Assembly (NCBI GenBank): GCA_947176045.1
Contig: CAMWPF010000121.1
Span: 1-5,497 of the forward strand
DNA: 5,497 bases
DNA from: an uncultured Treponema sp.
Lineage (GTDB): Bacteria > Spirochaetota > Spirochaetia > Treponematales > Treponemataceae
Direction: 5' to 3'
The stretch's first letter is position 1. Each line of letters starts with the position of its first letter. Under the pieces are notes generated by a model, which was given only the letters and a program-made list of their open reading frames with translations, had not been told where the DNA came from and did not search any database. The position numbers were made by a program, and so were the translations under genes. Positions 1-5,325 of the stretch are shown one piece after another.

Positions 1-176
1 CAGATTCCGTACTTCGCCTCAAAGTCGCCGAACAGCTCATGAAACCGCCGCCCCGAATATGTCAGCCCCGCGGAAGCCGAAAGCCCCGCACCCGCCCCGA
101 CAAGGACAGCGTCGGCGTTGCCGAGCGCCTCTTTCAGCCTGTCAATCTGCTGCGAGCAGCCGTGCGTAGATTGCAT
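1..176 (-). CDS. Class M sirtuin (SirTM), protein ADP-ribosyltransferase, N-terminal part
   Basis: Only the first 58 residues are in the window; the gene runs off the left edge. They contain the NAD-binding signature GAGAGLSASAG (residues 27-37), followed by LTYSGRRFHELFGDFEAKYG, the pattern typical of class M sirtuins. Known members transfer ADP-ribose from NAD to a target protein, usually a lipoylated GcvH-like protein, rather than mainly deacylating. The start is fixed by the ATG at 176-174, with a strong AAGGAGG at 189-183 and a 6-nt spacer. The first 35 nt overlap the end of the macrodomain gene in another frame and its ribosome binding site lies inside that gene, so the two are probably co-transcribed and translationally coupled. 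The catalytic part is outside the window, so activity cannot be judged. Family assignment is confident because of the motif and the macrodomain neighbour. Confidence 0.9.
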   Translation of the reverse strand, partial: MQSTHGCSQQIDRLKEALGNADAVLVGAGAGLSASAGLTYSGRRFHELFGDFEAKYGI

Positions 177-915
177 AGTCGTCCTCCTTGAACACGTTGA
201 AAATCACTTTCAGCGGGCTGCCGGTTTGCCGCCTGTATTCGGCGACTGTCTGCACGGCAATCTGTGCGGCGCGTTCATTCGGAAAGCGGAATTCGCCGGT
301 GGAAATGCAGCAGAACGCAAGGCTTTCAAGGACGTTTTTGTCGGCGAGCGAAAGGCACGAGCGGTAGCAGTCCGCAAGAAGCGATTCGTGCGCTTCCGCC
401 AGCCTGCCGTGTACTATCGGGCCGACGGTGTGCAGGACGTGCCTGCACGGAAGGTTGTACGCCGCGGTGATTTTCGCCCGTCCCGCAGGCTCTTCTTCAC
501 CCTGCGTCCGCATGATTTCATCGCACTCAAGCCGCAGCTGGATTCCGGCGAACGTGTGGATTGCGTTGTCGATGCAGCCGTGGTTCGGGCAGAAGCAGCC
601 GAGCAGCTGCGAGTTGGCGGCGTTCACAATTCCGCCACACCTGAGCGTGGTGATGTCGCCCCGCCACAGATACAGCCCGGGAGAAACCGGACGCAGGACC
701 GCGATGTCCGTAATTCCCTTGAGCCGCAGCTCCTCCTGCAAGTATTCGTCCTGCACCCGGATGAATTCGCCGCCCGCCTCCCTCGGCGGACGCACGTTGA
801 AAAGCGCGCGCAGCAGCCGCTTCTGCCCGCCACTGTCCGACGGGATTTCCGCCGCCTCATTCCGTTCCGCAAGCAAATAGTCAATCAAAAATGTCCGCCG
901 CTCCGCCTGATTCAT
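142..915 (-). CDS. Zinc-containing macrodomain protein, ADP-ribosyl hydrolase partner of SirTM
   Basis: The 257-residue product is full length for the zinc-dependent macrodomain family (Zn-macro), which removes ADP-ribose placed by the linked class M sirtuin. Visible motifs are GDIT (86-89), IVNAANSQLLG (96-106), the metal-binding catalytic loop GCFCPNHGCIDNAIH (106-120) and the second ligand loop STGEFRFPNE (204-213). C107, H112 and C114 fit the conserved zinc-ligand pattern; C109 is an extra cysteine in the loop. The N-terminal 80 residues match the helical extension usual in this subfamily. The in-frame TTG at 993 would add 26 residues but has no ribosome binding site; the ATG at 915 has AGGAGG 8 nt upstream and gives the typical N-terminus MNQAERRTFLIDYLL. 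It is the first gene after a promoter at 965-993 and overlaps the sirtuin gene by 35 nt. The cellular target is not shown here. Confidence 0.93.
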   Translation of the reverse strand: MNQAERRTFLIDYLLAERNEAAEIPSDSGGQKRLLRALFNVRPPREAGGEFIRVQDEYLQEELRLKGITDIAVLRPVSPGLYLWRGDITTLRCGGIVNAANSQLLGCFCPNHGCIDNAIHTFAGIQLRLECDEIMRTQGEEEPAGRAKITAAYNLPCRHVLHTVGPIVHGRLAEAHESLLADCYRSCLSLADKNVLESLAFCCISTGEFRFPNERAAQIAVQTVAEYRRQTGSPLKVIFNVFKEDDYAIYARLLAAD

Positions 916-923
916 CGCCGGTG

Positions 924-929
924 CCTCCT
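924..929 (-). promoter_or_regulatory. Ribosome binding site of the macrodomain gene
   Basis: A perfect AGGAGG lies 8 nt before the ATG at 915-913. It decides the start of the macrodomain gene against the longer TTG-initiated reading frame. Confidence 0.85.
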
Positions 930-964
930 GTTTGAAATATGCCGTCCGCTGGCTGTCAATGGTG

Positions 965-993
965 ATTTTAGCGCTTATTTTTCTGTTGTCCAA
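965..993 (-). promoter_or_regulatory. Probable sigma70 promoter of the macrodomain-sirtuin operon
   Basis: On the minus strand, TTGGAC (993-988) and TAAAAT (970-965) are separated by 17 nt. The -10 box matches the consensus at 5 of 6 positions; the -35 box is weaker, and shifting it one base gives TGGACA with a 16-nt spacer. Transcription would start near 958, leaving a leader of about 43 nt that carries the AGGAGG site. No operator palindrome is obvious. This is inferred from sequence only. Confidence 0.55.
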
Positions 994-1109
994 GTCAGTA
1001 CGAGCCGGGACAAACGGGGCTGGGAGATTTTGCGGGAGCCAGTTGCCGTTGCGGCAGTCTGTATGGGAAAGACTTGTTGTCCTAAAATTGATTCGCGAAA
1101 AACATACGA

Positions 1110-1335
1110 TTACAAAACATCGTCCAGTTCATCAAAGGCTTCTATCTGATTCAAAAATCCGTATTCAATCCATGCGCTTCGTATGTCCTTGCTCCGTGTG
1201 CAACAGCTCGCATCCAATACTGGTAATCTGTGCCACCCTTTCCCACCTCATCACCGAAAAAGCGCAGAAAACCATCTGCTCCCGGCAGTAGCGGCAGAGA
1301 AAGTGAATGGGAGGGGCGGAGACGGACTGGTGGAA
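1110..1335 (-). pseudogene. Decayed small gene with a CxxC motif, split by two frameshifts
   Basis: Three frames hold protein-like pieces that join end to end. The first includes HFLCRYCREQMVFCAF, with C/G-rich third codon positions. The second includes FGDEVGKGGTDYQYWMRAV and runs to a TGA at 1153-1151. The third ends with FLNQIEAFDELDDVL and a TAA at 1112-1110. The joins fall at two runs of five T on the minus strand (1261-1257 and 1157-1153); adding one T to each restores a single frame of about 75 codons. The CxxC near the N-terminal side suggests a zinc ribbon, but no family is recognised. No start codon with a ribosome binding site was found, so the 5' end may be missing. Sequencing errors in homopolymers would explain the same pattern. 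The first piece is also in frame with the lipoprotein stop codon upstream. The rest of 916-1347 holds only the macrodomain promoter and leader. Confidence 0.45.
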
Positions 1336-1369
1336 TGCAGAGAGTTTTTATTGCGGATTTTCTGCATTC
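1333..1369. repeat. Inverted repeat spanning the lipoprotein stop codon
   Basis: Perfect 9-bp arms GAATGCAGA (1333-1341) and TCTGCATTC (1361-1369) enclose 19 nt that include the lipoprotein stop codon. In the minus-strand transcript no U tract follows the second arm, so this is not a standard intrinsic terminator. It could be a 3'-end stem or chance. Confidence 0.35.
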
Positions 1370-1746
1370 TTTTCCAGCTCAACATAGATTGCCTTGCCGG
1401 AAACGTTTTGCGCGGAAACTGGAACATAGATGCCGCTGACAATCATGCCGCCGGAACTTGTCTCTCCCATATTTTCTATGACGACACCATTTGCGCCGAT
1501 TTTTGCCGCCTGATTTTTCAGTTCCGCGACCGCGTAATTCAGGCTGTCCTGTTCCGTCCACCCGGCATCGCTGGAAGCCGTTACAATCCCGATAGTTTCA
1601 TATTGCGCAGGAAATTCTGTATAGATAACGACAGATTCCGCGCCGATGGCTTCGCGCTGTGTCCCGGTGATGAGATATGTTCCGCTGGCACAGCCTATAA
1701 GCATGAGCGGAATAAAAAGCGATAAAATAATGCGAAATTTTTTCAT
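1348..1746 (-). CDS. Small secreted lipoprotein of unknown function
   Basis: The 132-residue product begins with a lipoprotein signal peptide: MKKFR, a hydrophobic stretch (residues 6-18) and the lipobox LIGC with the lipidated cysteine at residue 19. The mature part is about 114 residues, small and soluble. It contains an acidic helix-like segment and the stretch AELKNQAAKIGANGVVIENM (positions 72-91). The pattern of a helix followed by GANGVV resembles the core of small YbjQ-like or DUF4156-like envelope proteins, but that is only a resemblance. The start at ATG 1746 is chosen because AAGGA lies 7 nt upstream and MKKF is a typical signal start; the TTG at 1752 would add two residues. A TATAAT promoter carried on a direct repeat lies immediately upstream, so it is probably transcribed on its own. 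Function is unknown. Confidence 0.85.
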   Translation of the reverse strand: MKKFRIILSLFIPLMLIGCASGTYLITGTQREAIGAESVVIYTEFPAQYETIGIVTASSDAGWTEQDSLNYAVAELKNQAAKIGANGVVIENMGETSSGGMIVSGIYVPVSAQNVSGKAIYVELEKNAENPQ

Positions 1747-1767
1747 AAACAATCCTTTTCAAACTTA

Positions 1768-1796
1768 ATTATACCGCAGTTTTCAGCAAAGGTCAT
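1768..1796 (-). promoter_or_regulatory. Probable promoter of the lipoprotein gene
   Basis: ATGACC (1796-1791), a 17-nt spacer and a perfect TATAAT (1773-1768) predict a start near 1761 and a 14-15 nt leader carrying the AAGGA site. The promoter is part of the downstream copy of the direct repeat, and its -35 box overlaps the stop codon of the orphan tail. Confidence 0.65.
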
Positions 1797-1856
1797 CGTT
1801 CCGCTTGCTTTCGTTTTCTCTGCCTGATGACGGTGAATTGCTGTTTAGTTACGCAA
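1768..1856 (-). repeat. Direct repeat copy 1, coding tail plus promoter
   Basis: This 89-bp segment aligns without gaps to 2623-2711, with 69 of 89 positions identical by hand count. On the minus strand both begin TTGCGTAAC, share GTCATCAGGCAGAGAAA exactly, share CGATGA (containing a TGA stop), share TGAAAACTG and end in a -10 box (TATAAT or TATACT). The two copies flank the NERD gene with a period of 855 bp. This copy also has an interrupted inverted repeat (1784-1797 with 1826-1843: CAGCAA/TTGCTG and GTCATC/GATGAC) that is only partly kept in the other copy. Confidence 0.85.
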
Positions 1857-1858
1857 AT
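1793..1858 (-). pseudogene. Orphan C-terminal tail of a CoiA-like gene
   Basis: Directly after the NERD stop codon and in the same frame there are 21 codons ending in TGA (1795-1793). They read ICVTKQQFTVIRQRKRKQAER. This matches the tail of the intact CoiA-like protein upstream, CVTKQKFTVIRQRKKRQSLR, including the position of the stop codon. Several differences between the two copies are silent (ACA/ACT, AAG/AAA, TTT/TTC, ACT/ACC, CAG/CAA), as expected if this segment was once translated. It lacks its own start and would be made only by readthrough of the NERD stop. Confidence 0.65.
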
Positions 1859-2614
1859 TTAATACGGCATGGTAAATCTGCACCGCGGGTAATTCTCGCA
1901 ACCGTAGAATTTTCCGTTCCTGCTGTTCCGCAGTTTCAGTTCGCCGTTGCATCGGGGACAAATCAAGTTTTCTGTTTTCAATCGGCGTTCCGTAATATCC
2001 TGCTGTATGGCTCGGATATGTTGCTGCTGTGCGCCTTTTTCCGTAACCGCCTTTGATTCCAGCAGTTTTTTTATCCGCAAAACGTCATCGCTGGAAAGAC
2101 ATTTTTTTGTGCTTGCAGCCTTGATTGTACCGTTCAGCTCATTCCAGTAAATGACGGGAACGGACGACTTTATGTCTTTCAGCGTTGCGTTCCCTGCAAA
2201 AACAACAATCGAATAATACGCTGTCTGCGGAAAATCCGCGAGGATATTTTTGAGCGTATAAATATGGCTCCAGTTCTGCTTTATCGGATTTCTGAAGGGG
2301 TACTTTTCCTTAAAGATAACCTGCATCCAGTTTTCGGATTTTTCATTCCCGAAAATCCACCCCTTATAATACTTCGTCTCAATCACGAAAATGCCGTATT
2401 CGGACAGGACAAGATGGTCAATCTGCGAAGTTGCGCCGTTTGCATTCCGTATCAACATGTCATGCAGAGAAACATATTCAGAGCCGAGTGAAACCAGCGT
2501 TTTATGTACTTTATGCTCACCGAAAGAACCTTTGATTTTTGCACCGTTGTTTTTTATGAGAAAAATGAAAATGAAAGTGAAAACTATGATACTAGCATAA
2601 AAAATAATTACCAT
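1859..2614 (-). CDS. Membrane-anchored NERD-domain protein with topoisomerase-type zinc finger
   Basis: The 251-residue product starts with one strongly hydrophobic segment (residues 2-20) followed by lysines, suggesting an N-terminal membrane anchor with the rest in the cytoplasm. Residues about 28-140 form a NERD (nuclease-related) domain: GSFGEHKV (29-36), QIDHLVLSEYGIFVIETKYY (64-83) and GWIFGNE. D66, E79 and K81 fit the D...ExK pattern of the PD-(D/E)XK nuclease fold. The C-terminus carries a C4 finger of the topoisomerase type, with C219, C222, C239 and C245 in CPRC and CENYPRC. A role in binding or cutting nucleic acid is likely from family knowledge; the substrate is unknown. No ribosome binding site precedes the ATG, and a -10 box lies only 8 nt upstream, so the message may be nearly leaderless. 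The gene sits exactly between two direct repeats. Confidence 0.9.
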   Translation of the reverse strand: MVIIFYASIIVFTFIFIFLIKNNGAKIKGSFGEHKVHKTLVSLGSEYVSLHDMLIRNANGATSQIDHLVLSEYGIFVIETKYYKGWIFGNEKSENWMQVIFKEKYPFRNPIKQNWSHIYTLKNILADFPQTAYYSIVVFAGNATLKDIKSSVPVIYWNELNGTIKAASTKKCLSSDDVLRIKKLLESKAVTEKGAQQQHIRAIQQDITERRLKTENLICPRCNGELKLRNSRNGKFYGCENYPRCRFTMPY

Positions 2615-2622
2615 ATCTTAAT

Positions 2623-2651
2623 AGTATATCACAGTTTTCATCAAAAATCAT
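2623..2651 (-). promoter_or_regulatory. Probable promoter of the NERD gene, nearly leaderless
   Basis: ATGATT (2651-2646), a 17-nt spacer and TATACT (2628-2623) lie in the upstream copy of the direct repeat, at the same place as the lipoprotein promoter in the other copy. The predicted start is about 2616, within 1-3 nt of the ATG at 2614. The -35 box overlaps the stop codon of the CoiA-like gene. Confidence 0.5.
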
Positions 2652-2711
2652 CGAAGCGACTGCCTTTTCTTTCTCTGCCTGATGACAGTAAATTTCTGCT
2701 TTGTTACGCAA
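2623..2711 (-). repeat. Direct repeat copy 2, CoiA tail plus promoter
   Basis: This is the upstream partner of 1768-1856: the same length, no gaps and about 78% identity by hand count. It covers the last 20 codons and stop of the CoiA-like gene plus the promoter of the NERD gene. The best conserved blocks are the first 9 bp, a 17-bp block around GTCATCAGGCAG, the stop codon and the stretch before the -10 box. The middle (the last codons before the stop) is diverged. Confidence 0.85.
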
Positions 2712-3607
2712 GTAAGAAAATCAGCAAGTTCTGCGGGGGAAACAACCTTATTTTCACTGATATTTATTTGCCAACTGTAATCAACATTGAAGTTTACATT
2801 CTGCCCTCGTATATGCGATGTAAATAGCCATATTGAAAAGTTGATAATTTGCTGTAAATGTCCAATGCAGTGAACGGAATTTTCATCTTCCTTTTTATAT
2901 CCAAACGGACACTTCTGGCAAAGACTGGAATCCACCGGTGAAAGCACCGCTTGCCTTCCACGCAGTTCTATGTGCATCGGGCATTCAGAAACAATTCCGT
3001 TATGAACTGTTTTAATCATGCCGTTCGTGTCAATGAACTGCTTTTTATCAGCGAGGGCTTTTTCAGTAAACTGCTCGTCATACACTGGGCGGATATTCTT
3101 GATGTCATAAATTGCTTTTCTCACATCTTCTTTCGTCTCAAAAAGCAATTCTGACAAATTGATTTCAAACGTTGTCAGCCTGTGATTTTGAATCTTGGCA
3201 AGTTTCTCATCATCAACTGCATGGGAAACAAAAATCTCCACGGCGACTGGATTTCCGTTGTGCTCGGCATATACATCGGGAATGATGTCGCCCAGATTTT
3301 TTTCCTGCTCGACAAAATCAGCTTCAACAAATTTGATTCCGCCGTCCACAAATGCGGGAATGCGTTTTTCTTCCGCAATGATTTCCTTTGCCAAAAGGTG
3401 CAGAGCCGTCTGACTGCATTTGATGCTGTCGTTTCCGCTTGCATGCGCGAAGTGATGAGCCTTTATGCTTCCATTGTTTTTTGCAACGAGCGTGCCGCCG
3501 CATTCCTTGCACACGCAGCCGCAGTCTTTGCCGTTGGGAACATCGTCGATGAACACTGTTCTTCCGTATTTATTTGTTGCCGCCAGTATGTAGCGATTCT
3601 TTGTCAT
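2648..3607 (-). CDS. CoiA-like competence/nuclease-family protein
   Basis: The 319-residue product resembles the CoiA family (PF06054), known from DNA uptake in competent bacteria and widespread as nuclease-like proteins of unknown role. The N-terminal third has a cysteine cluster (C29, C31, C33, C36), GGTLVAKNNG, and HHFAH at 51-55, a hallmark of the family. SQTALHLLAKEII (65-77) matches its conserved Ser...His...Lys helix. IIPDVYAEHNGNPVAVEIFVS (108-128) supplies the nuclease-like core, with D111 and E124; the usual lysine of an ExK motif is replaced by F, giving EIF where the family often has EIQ. A later cluster (C209, C230, C233, C247) may bind a second metal. The start at ATG 3607 overlaps the stop of the upstream gene as ATGA, with GGGAGGGGAG just before it; the TTG-type start at 3679 is less likely. 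The last 20 residues are basic and lie inside a direct repeat. Its role here is inferred, not shown. Confidence 0.82.
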   Translation of the reverse strand: MTKNRYILAATNKYGRTVFIDDVPNGKDCGCVCKECGGTLVAKNNGSIKAHHFAHASGNDSIKCSQTALHLLAKEIIAEEKRIPAFVDGGIKFVEADFVEQEKNLGDIIPDVYAEHNGNPVAVEIFVSHAVDDEKLAKIQNHRLTTFEINLSELLFETKEDVRKAIYDIKNIRPVYDEQFTEKALADKKQFIDTNGMIKTVHNGIVSECPMHIELRGRQAVLSPVDSSLCQKCPFGYKKEDENSVHCIGHLQQIINFSIWLFTSHIRGQNVNFNVDYSWQINISENKVVSPAELADFLTCVTKQKFTVIRQRKKRQSLR

Positions 3608-4521
3608 TTCTCCCCTCCCGTTTTTTCTGCCGGCATCATGTCTATGAGCGTTCCGTCGCATTCTGGATAGTGCTTGCACGCAATGTACGGCTCGCCGTCG
3701 TCAGGGGAAATGACGGCATTTGCCTCATTGTACAGATATTCTTTGCCGCAATGAATGCAATGCACTTTTGAATCCATGGCAATGCGTGGAAATGCCCGCG
3801 CGCCCCGCTCCAGTTCTGCGACCCGTGCCTCGCCGTACAGCACCGTCGGGGTCAGGACTTTGTAGTCAAGGTATGTGCCGCGGCAGGCAGGATAGTTTTT
3901 GCAGACTACCATTGTAAGGTGCTTTTCATTGTCCGCTATAACCTTTGACTTTTTAAAATCAAATACTTTCCGGCAGCGGGTGCAGAATACCGAAGAATCC
4001 GTCCTCAGGCTTCCAGAGGGATTGTGCTCATCATCGAACTGGCGCAATGCCTCGCTCCGTGCCTTTCCTTGCAGCACGGTGATTTTGTCAGCTGCAAAAC
4101 TGGCGATTTCCTTTGCATCGTTAAGTCCGTAATAGTGCCGGGCATATTCAAGAACCGCTTCCGCTCCGTACTGCTCAACACCTGAAAACAGCAGGGCTTC
4201 TTCCCAGTCCTGCACGTTCTGCGCGTTCCTGAACCTGCGGAGAAGCAGTTCCGCAAGCGTCTGCTCTGTCTCCGTGGCGTGAATCAGGTCGTCCCATTTT
4301 TTGAATCCGGCCATCTTCGCAATCAGGTGCTGCGCCCGCGCAAGCTTGATGTCCTGCTCGTCCTTGTCGTCAAATTCATAGTAAAAGAACAGATCGCCCA
4401 CATCGTAGAATTTCCAGTCATACTGGTACGAAATGAACCCGTCGCTCTCCACGGTCTTTGACTGGGTCTGCCAGTCCTTAAGGAAATTTTTGGCTTGCTT
4501 CCGAAAGAAATCAAGATGCAT
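3604..4521 (-). CDS. Protein with two topoisomerase-type C4 zinc ribbons and an unassigned N-terminal domain
   Basis: The 305-residue product has an N-terminal region (1-90) beginning MHLDFFRKQAKNFLKDWQTQ, rich in aromatic and acidic residues and ending ARAQHLIAKMAGFKKWDDLI. It resembles an uncharacterised domain of accessory-gene proteins whose name I cannot give with confidence. A helical middle (about 90-165) follows. Two similar C4 ribbons form the C-terminus: C180, C183, C207, C213 and C255, C258, C282, C288, each ending in a C-x2-YP-x-C motif as in the topoisomerase I tail. Such ribbons usually bind single-stranded nucleic acid. The start is uncertain: ATG 4521 gives the more natural N-terminus but its nearest GGAG is 20 nt away; TTG 4563 would add 14 residues and has AGGA 12 nt upstream. 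The stop overlaps the CoiA-like start by 4 nt (ATGA), so the two are surely co-translated. Confidence 0.8.
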   Translation of the reverse strand: MHLDFFRKQAKNFLKDWQTQSKTVESDGFISYQYDWKFYDVGDLFFYYEFDDKDEQDIKLARAQHLIAKMAGFKKWDDLIHATETEQTLAELLLRRFRNAQNVQDWEEALLFSGVEQYGAEAVLEYARHYYGLNDAKEIASFAADKITVLQGKARSEALRQFDDEHNPSGSLRTDSSVFCTRCRKVFDFKKSKVIADNEKHLTMVVCKNYPACRGTYLDYKVLTPTVLYGEARVAELERGARAFPRIAMDSKVHCIHCGKEYLYNEANAVISPDDGEPYIACKHYPECDGTLIDMMPAEKTGGEK

Positions 4522-4622
4522 CGGGGTATAAGAGCTGCTTTCTCCATACAAGGTCAGAAGCAAAGACTGCGGAATCCTGATGATGAGGATGACTAAAATT
4601 GCAGTGCTTCACAAAAGACAAC

Positions 4623-4760
4623 CTAGCAGAGGCTTTTTGCTTTCCCTTCGATGTAAGCGATGAATTTCTGCTCGCTGATTTTGTAGTGCGCGAGGACGGA
4701 CCGGAACTGTTCGTCGTTCTTATTCTCACCGACATTCTTCTGTGCAAGCGTTGTGCCGCC
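4623..4760 (-). pseudogene. C-terminal gene fragment of unknown family
   Basis: About 45 codons in one frame read like a real protein end, with GGTTLAQKNVGENKNDEQF then KISEQKFIAYIEGKAKSLC and a TAG at 4625-4623. Third codon positions are C/G-rich, unlike the AT-rich acetyltransferase gene next door. The frame stays open up to a TAA at about 4805, but no ATG or ribosome binding site starts it, and its upstream part would overlap the acetyltransferase gene. It looks like the surviving 3' end of a gene cut off when the AT-rich block arrived. No family is recognised. The rest of the 4564-4776 gap shows no convincing terminator or promoter. Confidence 0.4.
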
Positions 4761-4776
4761 GGGAATTCCATGACTT

Positions 4777-5325
4777 CTACAGCGCAAACCAATAGTTATA
4801 TTTTATCTTATAAGCAATTTTGCTTGTTCGTTTTTTTATGAACTTTGCAGGAATTCCGCCTACGACGACAAATGGCTCTATGCTCTTTGTAACAATGCTT
4901 CCCGGCAAAATGACCGCCCCATCTCCAATTGTTACTCCCGGCATAATTATCGCATTTGAAAAAATAAAAACATTGTTCCCTATCACAACTGACGCGCCTT
5001 TGGTTTCAAAATTCGGAGAATCGATGTTATGTCCTAAAGTGTAAATTTTTACATTGTGCGCAATAGCCGTATTGTCTCCAATCTTTATTCCGCGCCTATT
5101 GTCCAAATAGCAGCCGAAGTTGACGGTAGAATTTCTCCCTAGTGCAAAATTCCCGATATGAAAAAACCGGCATTGCCTGTGAATTGAAGACGTTGCATGA
5201 ACTCTTATTCCGAAAATCAAAAGCCAAAGATTGCGCAAAGGATATGGAAAAAAATCTTTTGTGAAATTTAACAATGCAACTATCAGGAATTTACATTGCA
5301 GTAAAATTGTTCTTAGTATTTTCAT
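4777..5325 (-). CDS. Hexapeptide-repeat O-acetyltransferase, WcaF/VatD-like
   Basis: The 182-residue product is a typical left-handed beta-helix acyltransferase. Imperfect hexapeptide repeats run from about residue 46 to 148 (for example IHRQCR, IGNFAL, IKIGDN, VVIGNN, VTIGDG, VILPGS). A loop with H90 (AHNV) and the family signature YTLGHNIDSPNF (95-106) contains the candidate catalytic histidines. The end, VVVGGIPAKFIKKR (153-166), is the usual C-terminal signature. The basic, hydrophobic first 40 residues suggest association with the membrane. Family members move an acetyl group from acetyl-CoA to a sugar hydroxyl, often in exopolysaccharide, capsule or O-antigen synthesis. The ATG at 5325 has AGGA 6 nt upstream and overlaps the preceding stop as ATGA. 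The gene is AT-rich, unlike the genes to its left. The exact sugar is unknown. Confidence 0.9.
   Translation of the reverse strand: MKILRTILLQCKFLIVALLNFTKDFFPYPLRNLWLLIFGIRVHATSSIHRQCRFFHIGNFALGRNSTVNFGCYLDNRRGIKIGDNTAIAHNVKIYTLGHNIDSPNFETKGASVVIGNNVFIFSNAIIMPGVTIGDGAVILPGSIVTKSIEPFVVVGGIPAKFIKKRTSKIAYKIKYNYWFAL

Noticed and set aside
1021..1060. GCCGCAACGGC hairpin upstream of the macrodomain promoter as a terminator.
   Set aside because: The stem has only 4 bp and no T run follows it in either direction.
118..1149. Long plus-strand open frame of 343 codons opposite the macrodomain gene.
   Set aside because: It is rich in Arg, Ala and Val with no motif, has no good ribosome binding site, and mirrors a clear macrodomain gene in GC-rich DNA where antisense frames stay open by chance.
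1333..1369. Inverted repeat at the lipoprotein stop as an intrinsic terminator.
   Set aside because: The loop is 19 nt and no U tract follows on the transcribed strand, so it is listed only as a repeat.
1768..2711. The direct repeats as integron attC sites, since GCGTAAC right after the NERD stop resembles an R'' box.
   Set aside because: No matching GTTRRRY-type R' box is found at the other end of either copy, in either orientation, and the partial inverted repeat in copy 1 is not well kept in copy 2. A non-canonical recombination site remains possible, but attC cannot be claimed.
3182..3670. Plus-strand open frame of 162 codons inside the CoiA-like region.
   Set aside because: It is antisense to a gene with family motifs, and its Cys/Phe-rich translation shows no domain or start signal.
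4511..4792. Minus-strand open frame of 93 codons across the acetyltransferase-zinc ribbon gap.
   Set aside because: It is rich in Ser, Arg, Lys and Thr, overlaps both neighbours and has no recognisable domain; a different frame (4623-4760) looks more like coding sequence.
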